Assembly (NCBI RefSeq): GCF_000744095.1
Contig: NZ_JQLI01000003.1
Location: 1 to 64,000, forward strand
DNA length: 64,000 nt
DNA from: Cupriavidus necator A5-1
Lineage (GTDB): Bacteria; Pseudomonadota; Gammaproteobacteria; Burkholderiales; Burkholderiaceae
Reading direction: 5' to 3'
The notes below the pieces were generated by a model. It was not told the origin of the DNA. It made no database searches and saw only the letters and a list, made by a program, of their open reading frames with translations. The position numbers and the translations under genes are program-made. Of this stretch, positions 57,584 through 64,000 are shown piece by piece; positions within the stretch are counted from its first letter, which is position 1; every line of letters starts with the position of its first letter.

Positions 57584-57919
57584 ATGCCCCCCTTGAGCGA
57601 AAGCGAGTTCCTGGCCCTGGCGACGCAGGCACTGGACCGCATCGAAGCCGCGGTCGAGGCCGCTGCCGATGCGGCCGATGCCGATATCGAAATCAGCCGC
57701 ACCGGCAACGTGATGGAGCTGGAGTTCGAGAACGGCACCAAGATCATCATCAACAGCCAGGCGCCGATGCAGGAGCTGTGGGTGGCGGCGCGCGCCGGCG
57801 GCTTCCACTTCCGCCGCGACGGCGAGCGCTGGGTCGATACGCGCAATGGTGGCGAGCTCTATGCGGCGCTGTCGGGCTACCTGAGCGAGCAGGCAGGTAC
57901 GCCCCTCAAGCTGGGCTGA
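57584..57919 (+). CDS. cyaY: Iron-sulfur cluster assembly regulator CyaY (bacterial frataxin)
   Basis: 111 aa, an acidic iron-binding protein that modulates IscS activity. The first helix (SESEFLALATQALDRIEAAV) carries the acidic ridge. The beta-sheet motif LEFENGTKIIINSQAPMQEL and ELWVAARAGGFHF is diagnostic. ATG 57584, divergent from lptM; the 159-bp gap holds both promoters, not resolved by eye. Confidence 0.95.
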   Translation: MPPLSESEFLALATQALDRIEAAVEAAADAADADIEISRTGNVMELEFENGTKIIINSQAPMQELWVAARAGGFHFRRDGERWVDTRNGGELYAALSGYLSEQAGTPLKLG

Positions 57920-57933
57920 ACCGCAGCGCGGGC

Positions 57934-57963
57934 AAAAAAAAGCCGGCCACGTGGCCGGCTTTC
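57934..57963. terminator. Bidirectional terminator between cyaY and mrcA
   Basis: A perfect 20-bp palindrome (agccggccac and its complement, 57941-57960) with eight As on the left and three Ts on the right. On the minus strand it reads as a strong terminator with a long T-run for mrcA; for cyaY it is weaker. Confidence 0.9.
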
Positions 57964-57981
57964 TGCTGTCTGGCGCAGTCA

Positions 57982-60357
57982 TCACGCCCCGCCAAACATC
58001 TCCAGTATCTTCCGCTTCTCCTGCTCCGTATCGGCCTGCGGGGTGGTCGACTCCTCCGGCTTGCCCGGCCACGGATCGCCCAGGCCCACCGAAGCCACCC
58101 CGGCGCCGCCGGCGTTCTCCTCGAAGGTCCAGTCGCCGCCCACCATCAGCACGCCTTCCGGCGCCGGCCGCTCGGGCGATTCCGGCACGCCCTTGAGCGC
58201 CTTGCTCATGTAGCCGACCCAGATCGGCAGCGCCAGGCCGCCACCGGTCTCGCGCACGCCCAGGCTCTTGGGCTGGTCGTAGCCCATCCAGGCAATCGCC
58301 ACCAGGTTGGGCGTATAGCCGGCGAACCAGGCATCGACCGCGTCGTTGGTGGTACCGGTCTTGCCGGCCAGGTCGTTGCGGCCCAGCCGCTGCTTGGCAT
58401 TGTTGGCGGTACCGTAGCGCACCACGTCGCGCAGCATGGTGTCGGCGATAAACGCGGTGCGTGCGTCCAGCACGCGCACCGCGTCGCTGCCGGCGCGCTG
58501 CGGATGGGTTTCGGAGATCACGTTGCCGCGCGCGTCCACGACCTTCTGGATCAGGTAGGGGTTGACGCGGTAGCCGCCGTTGGCGAACACCGAGTACGCG
58601 CCCGCCATCTGCAGCGGCGTCACGGCGCCCGAGCCCAGCGCCATTGGCAGGTAGGCGGGATGCTTGTCGGCCTCGAAGCCGAAGCGCGTGATGTAGTCCT
58701 GCGCGTACTGCGTGCCGATCGCGCGCAGGATCCGCACCGAGACCAGGTTCTTGGACTTGGCCAGCGCGCGGCGCATGGTCATCGGGCCTTCGAAGCGGCC
58801 GTCATAGTTCTTCGGCTCCCACACCTGGCCGCCGGTATCGGGGCCGATCGTCAGCGGTGCGTCGTTGATCACCGTGGCCGGCGAGAACCCCTTTTCCAGC
58901 GCGGCCGAGTAGATGAACGGCTTGAAGCTGGAACCCGGCTGGCGCCAGGCCTGCGTCACGTGGTTGAACTTGTTGCGGTTGAAGTCGAAGCCGCCCACCA
59001 TCGAACGGATTTCGCCGTCCTGCGGGTTGATCGACACGAACGCGGCGGACACTTCCGGCAGCTGCGTGACCGACCAGTTGCCTTTCTCGTCCTGGGTCAC
59101 GCGGATGATCGCGCCCGGGCGCATCTTCATCTTCGGCTGCGCGTTGGCCGACAGCGACGGCGAGATAAAGCGCAGGGCCGCGCCTTCGATGGTCGCCACT
59201 TCGCCGGACAGCAGCGTCGCCTTCACTTGCTTGGCCGACACGCTGGTGACCACGGCCGAGCGCAGGTCGCCGCTGCCGGGATGCTCGACCAGCGCGTCAT
59301 CGATGGCCTGCTCACGCTCGGCCGGGTCGGACGGCAGGTCGATAAAGGCCTCGGGGCCGCGGTAGCCGTGCTTGCGCTCGTAGTTCATGATGCCGCTGCG
59401 CACGGACTCGTAGGCGGCGTCCTGGTCGGGCTTGGTCAGCGTGGTGTAGACCGTCAGGCCGCGCGTGTAGGTCTCTTCACGGTACTGCGCGTACATCAGC
59501 TGGCGCACGATTTCCGCGACGTACTCGGCGTGGGTGGAGAACTCGTTGCCCTCGGTGCGCACCTTCAGCTCTGAGCGCACGGCCTCGTCGTACTGCTCGG
59601 GCGTGATGTAGCGCAGGTCGCGCATGCGCTGCAGGATGTACTCCTGGCGCACCTTGGCGCGGCGCGGGTTGACCACCGGGTTGTACGCCGACGGCGCCTT
59701 GGGCAGGCCGGCCAGCATGGCGGCCTCGGCCGGCGTCACGTCGCGCACCGACTTGCCGAAGTACACGCGCGCGGCGCTGTCGAAGCCGTAGGCGCGCTGC
59801 CCCAGGTAGATCTGGTTCATGTACAGCTCGAGGATCTGGTCCTTGTTCAGGTTGGCCTCGATCTTGTACGCCAGCAGCATCTCGTAGATCTTGCGGGTGT
59901 AGGTCTTCTCGCTGGACAGGAAGAAGTTGCGCGCCACCTGCATGGTGATGGTGGAGGCACCCTGCGACAGCCCGCCGCGCAGGTTGGCCAGCCCGGCGCG
60001 CATCACGCCGACGAAGTCGACGCCGCCGTGTTCATAGAAGCGGTCGTCCTCGATCGCCAGGACCGCCTTTTTCATCACGTCCGGGATCTCGGCGATGGGC
60101 ACGAAGTTGCGCCGCTCCTCGCCGAATTCCCCGATCAGCACGTTGTCCGCGGTGTAGATGCGCAGCGGGATCTTGGGCCGGTAGTCGGTGATGGTGTCCA
60201 GCGACGGCAGGTTGGGCGCGGCCACCAGCAGCGCATAGCCAAGTAGCAGCGCGATGACGACGGCACCGGCGGCCACCAGTCCGACCGCCCAGAACATGAG
60301 CCGCGCCCAGATCGAACGGTGGGCAGGGTGGGACGGCTTGTGTTGTGCGGTGGCCAT
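57982..60357 (-). CDS. mrcA: Penicillin-binding protein 1A (bifunctional transglycosylase/transpeptidase)
   Basis: PBP1A, 791 aa, polymerises and crosslinks peptidoglycan. N-terminal membrane anchor about residues 21-46. Glycosyltransferase motifs are EDDRFYEHGGVDF and GGLSQGASTITMQ. The transpeptidase has the serine in GSSFKPF, then SKN in LAKSKNLVS and KTG in AGKTGTTND. An OB-like insert lies between the two domains. ATG at 60357. Divergent from pilM, an arrangement shared with Pseudomonas and other genera. Confidence 0.97.
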   Translation of the reverse strand: MATAQHKPSHPAHRSIWARLMFWAVGLVAAGAVVIALLLGYALLVAAPNLPSLDTITDYRPKIPLRIYTADNVLIGEFGEERRNFVPIAEIPDVMKKAVLAIEDDRFYEHGGVDFVGVMRAGLANLRGGLSQGASTITMQVARNFFLSSEKTYTRKIYEMLLAYKIEANLNKDQILELYMNQIYLGQRAYGFDSAARVYFGKSVRDVTPAEAAMLAGLPKAPSAYNPVVNPRRAKVRQEYILQRMRDLRYITPEQYDEAVRSELKVRTEGNEFSTHAEYVAEIVRQLMYAQYREETYTRGLTVYTTLTKPDQDAAYESVRSGIMNYERKHGYRGPEAFIDLPSDPAEREQAIDDALVEHPGSGDLRSAVVTSVSAKQVKATLLSGEVATIEGAALRFISPSLSANAQPKMKMRPGAIIRVTQDEKGNWSVTQLPEVSAAFVSINPQDGEIRSMVGGFDFNRNKFNHVTQAWRQPGSSFKPFIYSAALEKGFSPATVINDAPLTIGPDTGGQVWEPKNYDGRFEGPMTMRRALAKSKNLVSVRILRAIGTQYAQDYITRFGFEADKHPAYLPMALGSGAVTPLQMAGAYSVFANGGYRVNPYLIQKVVDARGNVISETHPQRAGSDAVRVLDARTAFIADTMLRDVVRYGTANNAKQRLGRNDLAGKTGTTNDAVDAWFAGYTPNLVAIAWMGYDQPKSLGVRETGGGLALPIWVGYMSKALKGVPESPERPAPEGVLMVGGDWTFEENAGGAGVASVGLGDPWPGKPEESTTPQADTEQEKRKILEMFGGA

Positions 60358-60721
60358 AAGGGAAATACCTAGTCAGGGGTGCCCGCGATTATATCTTCCG
60401 GGATCGGGCCATCCGGGCACCCAGTGCCCCGGGCGCCGCTATCGCGCTGTTACAAGATGTAATATGGCGGATGCCGGCTAGCAAGCCGAAGTTGCCTGCA
60501 ACAGGCGGCTGCGGAAGGGAACCCGACGACCGTGGGGTTTTGGCAACGGAATGGCACGAGGCTTCTGAAAAAGAAGTCGCGGTCAGTTCGGCACATTGCC
60601 ACCGGTGCCAGATTTTGTGAGAATCGGCCAACATAAAAGAGCAAAGGTTTCATTCAAGAAACACGGCTCGCCCGATTAGAGCGTTCACGCCAGGGGCGAG
60701 TTCAAATGTCAGGGGGTCACC

Positions 60722-61807
60722 TTGCGACGGGGCATTTTGTCGGGGCTTCTGCGTCGGACTACGGTCGGCGTAGATATCGGGTCGTCCAGTGTCAAGGTAG
60801 TCGAGCTGTCCGTAGGGGGCAGCAGGCAGGACTATCGGCTGGAAAAATGCGCCAGCGAACTGCTGGACCGCAACGCCGTTGCCGATGGCAACGTCATCAA
60901 TATCGAGGCAGTCGGGATCGCGCTTAAGCGCGCGCTTGGCAAGGCCGGCATCCGTTCGAAAGACGTGGTGCTGGGCGTGCCATCCATGCTGACCGAATCG
61001 CAGACGGTCAGCCTGCCGGACAACCTCTCCGAAGACGAGCTGTATTCCCAGGTCGAATCCGAGGCGCACCGGCTCTATCCGCCGTCGCAGGCGGTCAACT
61101 TCGACTTTGCCGTGATCGGGCCCAGCGAAACCGAGGGTGGCATCGGCGTGCGCGTCACCGCGGCCAACAGCGATCGCGTGCAGGAACGCGTGACCGCGGC
61201 GGAGATGGCCGGGCTCAAGCCCCAGGTAATGGACGTCGAGGAATACGCAGTGCAGCGCTCGATCGTGCAGATGCTGGGCGTGCCGCAGGAAATGTCCGAG
61301 GCCGACGCCCGCGCACTGCCGGTGGTGGCGGTGGTCCACCTCGGCGGCAGCCGCTCCAAGGCGATCTTCTACCAGGGCTGGAAAGAGCTGTACGAACAGC
61401 CGCTGAACAGCTACGGCGACCAGCTCACGCAGAGCGCCGCGCGCATGTTCACGCTGGACGCGCTCAAGGCCGAGATCAAGAAACGCAAGAACACGCTGCC
61501 TGAAGCCTGGCGCGCGCAACTGCTCAAGCCGTCGCTGGACGCGCTGGCGATGGAAGTGCAGGCCGCGATCGGCAACTTCATCTCCAGCTCCAGCCTGGGG
61601 CGGGTCGACGAGATCCTGCTGTCGGGCGGCCATGCCTCGCTGCTCGGCGTGCAGGCGGCGATCCAGCAGCAGACCAAGATCACCACCACGCTGGCGAACC
61701 CTTTCGCCAACATGGCGACCAACGCCAAGGTCAACGAGCGCTACCTGCAGCGTGACCTGCCGGCGTATATCGTCAGTGCAGGCCTCGCATTGCGCGGCCT
61801 GCAATAA
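60722..61807 (+). CDS. pilM: Type IV pilus inner-membrane platform protein PilM
   Basis: 361 aa, a cytoplasmic actin-like ATP-binding protein that binds PilN. The nucleotide-binding start TVGVDIGSSSVKVVEL is intact. It begins with TTG at 60722 (MRRGILSGLLRR), preceded by agggggtcacc; no ATG precedes the conserved start in frame. First gene of pilMNOPQ. The 364-bp gap 60358-60721 to mrcA has an inverted repeat ttaca/tgtaa (60450-60462) and an A/T-rich start before pilM but no promoter I can defend. Confidence 0.93.
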   Translation: MRRGILSGLLRRTTVGVDIGSSSVKVVELSVGGSRQDYRLEKCASELLDRNAVADGNVINIEAVGIALKRALGKAGIRSKDVVLGVPSMLTESQTVSLPDNLSEDELYSQVESEAHRLYPPSQAVNFDFAVIGPSETEGGIGVRVTAANSDRVQERVTAAEMAGLKPQVMDVEEYAVQRSIVQMLGVPQEMSEADARALPVVAVVHLGGSRSKAIFYQGWKELYEQPLNSYGDQLTQSAARMFTLDALKAEIKKRKNTLPEAWRAQLLKPSLDALAMEVQAAIGNFISSSSLGRVDEILLSGGHASLLGVQAAIQQQTKITTTLANPFANMATNAKVNERYLQRDLPAYIVSAGLALRGLQ

Positions 61808-61825
61808 CGCACCGGAGGCATTCGA

Positions 61826-62500
61826 ATGTCTACGAACACGCTGCCTTCGGTCAACCTGCTGCCCTACCACGAAGCCCGCAAGGCGGCTCGCCGCAAGAAG
61901 GTCTATTCGATGCTGGGCGCCGTCGCGGCCGGCGGCGCGGCGGTGGTGCTGCTGGGCGGGCTCTATATCGACGGGCGCATCGATTCCGTGGTTGCGCTGA
62001 ACCAGGTGCTGAGCGCCGAGAACGCCAAGCTGGACGGGCAGATCCGCGAGGTCAACAGCCTCAAGAAGGATATCGACGCGCTCCTGCAACGGCAGAAGGC
62101 GGTGGAAAGCCTGCAGACCGAGCGCAACCGCCCGGTGCAGCTGCTCGAGGAACTGGTGCGGCAGGTGCCGGAAGGCGTCTACCTGACCAGCCTCAAGCAG
62201 ACCGGTGAGTCCTTCACCATCGCGGGCGTGGCGCAGTCCAACGAGCGCATTTCCGAACTGCTGCGCAACCTGAGCGGCGTGGCCTGGCTGGACAAGGCCG
62301 AGCTGGTCGAGTCCAAGGCGGTCACCATGACCAACAACCTGCGCGAGCAGCGCCGCCTGTTCGACTTCTCGATGCGCTTCGCCTACCGCGCGCCGGAGAC
62401 GCCGCAGGGAGCGGACGGCAAGAAGGCCGCGCCGGCAGGCTCCGCACCAGCTGTACCGACACCCGCATCCGCAGCAGCCCCCGCAGCCGGAAAGGCCTGA
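61826..62500 (+). CDS. pilN: Type IV pilus assembly protein PilN
   Basis: 224 aa. The short N-terminal cytoplasmic motif VNLLPYHE (residues 9-16) inserts into PilM. One span at about residues 29-48 is followed by a coiled coil (LSAENAKLDGQIREVNSLKK) and a periplasmic domain that pairs with PilO. The C-terminus is an Ala/Pro-rich tail. 18 bp after pilM. Confidence 0.95.
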   Translation: MSTNTLPSVNLLPYHEARKAARRKKVYSMLGAVAAGGAAVVLLGGLYIDGRIDSVVALNQVLSAENAKLDGQIREVNSLKKDIDALLQRQKAVESLQTERNRPVQLLEELVRQVPEGVYLTSLKQTGESFTIAGVAQSNERISELLRNLSGVAWLDKAELVESKAVTMTNNLREQRRLFDFSMRFAYRAPETPQGADGKKAAPAGSAPAVPTPASAAAPAAGKA

Positions 62501-62502
62501 CC

Positions 62503-63174
62503 ATGGCGCTCAATACCGAAATCAACCTGGCTGACCTCACCAGCCAGTTCCGCGGGCTCAACCTGAACGAGCCGGAAACCTGGCCGGCCGCGCCGCGCGT
62601 GCTGTTCGCGGTGATGGCCGCGGCGCTGGTGCTGCTGCTGGGCTGGCAGTTCTACTGGAGCGCCAAGTTCGACGAACTCGACCGCCAGCGCCAGGAGCAG
62701 GAAAGCCTCAAGCAGGCCTACCAGTCCAAGGTGACGCAGGTGGCCAACCTCGACGCGCTGCGCGAGCAGAAGAAGCAGGTGGAGCAGCGCGTGGCGCTGC
62801 TCGAGCGCCAGCTCCCCAACAAGACCGAAATGGACGCGCTGCTGGCTGACGTCAACCACGCCGGCGTTGCGCGCGGCCTGCAGTTCGAGCTGTTCAAGCC
62901 GCAGGCGGCGGTGATCAAGCCTTACTTTGCCGAGATCCCGGTGAACCTGCGCGTGACCGGCCGCTACCACGAGGTGGCGCAGTTCAATGCCGACGTGGCC
63001 GCGCTGTCGCGCATCGTGTCGATGCAGAACCTGCAACTGGCCAATACCAAGGACGGCGGGCTGTCGATGGAGGCGGTGGCGATGGCCTACCGCGCGCTCG
63101 ATCCGGAAGAGCAGGCCGCGCAGCGCAAAGCCGCCGCGGCTGCCGCCGCCGCCAAGCAGGGAGGTGCCAAATGA
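62503..63174 (+). CDS. pilO: Type IV pilus assembly protein PilO
   Basis: 223 aa, partner of PilN in the alignment complex. One span at about residues 31-50, then coiled coil (EQKKQVEQRVALLERQLPNK) and a ferredoxin-like periplasmic domain ending in an Ala/Lys-rich tail. Starts 2 bp after pilN and overlaps pilP by four bases (ATGA). Confidence 0.95.
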   Translation: MALNTEINLADLTSQFRGLNLNEPETWPAAPRVLFAVMAAALVLLLGWQFYWSAKFDELDRQRQEQESLKQAYQSKVTQVANLDALREQKKQVEQRVALLERQLPNKTEMDALLADVNHAGVARGLQFELFKPQAAVIKPYFAEIPVNLRVTGRYHEVAQFNADVAALSRIVSMQNLQLANTKDGGLSMEAVAMAYRALDPEEQAAQRKAAAAAAAAKQGGAK

Positions 63175-63722
63175 GCCGCACCGTCCGTACCCGTAGCCTG
63201 GCATGGGCCGCAGCGCCGCGCACGGTCGCGGTGGCAGCGCTCGCGGTCGGCCTGCTGGGCGCCTGCGGCGCCAGCGACGAGAACGCGCTGCGCCAGTGGA
63301 TGGACGCCACCCGCAACGCCCGCGCCAAGCCGCCCGAGCCGCTGCCGGAGGCCCGGCCCTACGTGCCGCGCGAGTACGCCGTGGCCAATGCGCCCGAGCC
63401 GTTCGCGCAGGCCAAGATCGGCGAGCTGAACAAGACGCTGCCGGATTCGCCCGAGGCCGGGCGGCGCCGCGAGCCGCTGGAAGACTACCCGCTCGAGAAC
63501 TTCAAGATGCTCGGGATGATGAAGAAGAACGGGGAAACCTTCGGCATCGTCAGGGTTGATAACAAGATCCACCACATCAAGGTGGGTCAGTATCTCGGCC
63601 AGAGCTATGGCCGGGTGGTCCGCATCACCGATCAGGAGATCGTGTTGCGTGAATTGGTCCGGGAGGGGGTATCAGAGTGGAAAGAGAAAATGACCAGCCT
63701 GAAGCTGGAGGTGGCGGCATGA
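63171..63722 (+). CDS. pilP: Type IV pilus lipoprotein PilP
   Basis: 183 aa, inner-membrane lipoprotein linking PilNO to the secretin PilQ. Lipobox LLGAC (Cys32). After a proline-rich linker comes the beta-rich HR domain (ENFKMLGMMKKNGETFGIVR). It overlaps pilO (ATGA) and pilQ (ATGA). Confidence 0.95.
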   Translation: MSRTVRTRSLAWAAAPRTVAVAALAVGLLGACGASDENALRQWMDATRNARAKPPEPLPEARPYVPREYAVANAPEPFAQAKIGELNKTLPDSPEAGRRREPLEDYPLENFKMLGMMKKNGETFGIVRVDNKIHHIKVGQYLGQSYGRVVRITDQEIVLRELVREGVSEWKEKMTSLKLEVAA

Positions 63723-64000
63723 CCCTCGCGCGCTGGTACCGTGCGCTCGCGGGCGCCTTAATCACGACGCTGGTGCTGGCCGCTCCGGCCGCGCTGGCAC
63801 AAAGCAACCGGGTCAAGTCGGTGGACGCCAGCGTGGTCGGCGAGCAGACCGTCTTGACGATCGAGCTCGAACGGCCGCCGGCGCAGAAGCCGGTGGACTT
63901 CACCACGCAGAACCCGGCACGGCTGGCGATCGATTTCTTCGATACCGGCTTTGCCAACCGGCGCGCGCAGTATGACTACGGCGGCAAGCTGGTCAAGACC
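63719..64000 (+). CDS. pilQ: Type IV pilus secretin PilQ (5' part only)
   Basis: The first 94 codons; the gene runs off the window. A signal peptide ends about residue 27 (AAPAALAQ). The mature N-terminus begins the AMIN domain (VVGEQTVLTIELERPP, NPARLAIDFFDTGF) that binds peptidoglycan. The secretin would form the outer-membrane pilus pore. Start ATG 63719 overlaps the pilP stop. Confidence 0.93.
   Translation, partial: MTLARWYRALAGALITTLVLAAPAALAQSNRVKSVDASVVGEQTVLTIELERPPAQKPVDFTTQNPARLAIDFFDTGFANRRAQYDYGGKLVKT

Noticed and set aside
57778..59574. A 598-codon + strand frame over mrcA
   Set aside because: It is antisense to a clearly assigned PBP1A gene and has shadow-frame composition.
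60552..60567. A sigma-54-like TGGCAC element before pilM
   Set aside because: The required downstream GC of the -12 element is absent (CT at that spacing), so the match is incomplete.

Overview
The window is GC-rich, densely coded proteobacterial chromosome. Protein sequences (EF-Tu, SecE, S3 with an Arg/Gly tail, RpoB), the rRNA-tRNA-tuf-secE order, infA between secY and rpmJ, System II cytochrome c maturation genes and the mrcA/pilMNOPQ divergence all point to a betaproteobacterium of the Burkholderiaceae, most likely Cupriavidus or close kin. The species call is inference from family knowledge, not a database match. PART A (1-41.5 kb) is the translation/transcription supercluster, all on the + strand: end of an rRNA operon (23S, 5S, terminator); tRNA-Tyr, -Gly, -Thr, a first tuf gene, tRNA-Trp; secE-nusG; rplKAJL; rpoBC with a strong terminator; recQ; the str operon (rpsL, rpsG, fusA, second tuf, rpsJ); a terminator, a palindromic repeat and a dienelactone-hydrolase-family gene that interrupt the classical S10 operon; then a new promoter and rplC-rplD-rplW-rplB-rpsS-rplV-rpsC-rplP-rpmC-rpsQ; the spc block (rplN to secY, infA, rpmJ) behind its own promoter; and the alpha block (rpsM, rpsK, rpsD, rpoA, rplQ). 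Leader elements visible here include an L10 leader upstream of rplJ, hairpins ahead of rpoB, and -35/-10 pairs with 17-bp spacing before tRNA-Tyr, rpsL, rplC and rplN. PART B (41.5-55.9 kb) is largely about the cell envelope and periplasmic redox: cutA and dsbD; on the opposite strand engB, hemB and a CorA-type transporter, with a + strand terminator-ended small RNA candidate between engB and hemB; a diheme cytochrome c4 with resB and ccsA (cytochrome c maturation System II, which depends on thiol reduction of the DsbD kind); then a compact lipoprotein - ECF sigma - anti-sigma - msrP - msrQ group that looks like a periplasmic oxidative-stress module. PART C (55.9-64 kb) holds lysA and lptM (minus strand) divergent from cyaY, then mrcA (PBP1A, minus strand) divergent from the type IV pilus alignment operon pilMNOP and the first 94 codons of pilQ, cut by the window end. 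No CRISPR array, insertion sequence, prophage or transferred island is visible; nearly all of this is core genome. The most interesting points are regulatory: the putative small RNA with a CUCCUCC loop next to hemB, a 14-bp perfect inverted repeat wrapped around the spc promoter, the split S10 operon, perfect hairpins in the rpoB leader, two tuf copies identical at DNA level with sharp edges, and the lipoprotein/ECF/anti-sigma/MsrPQ module.
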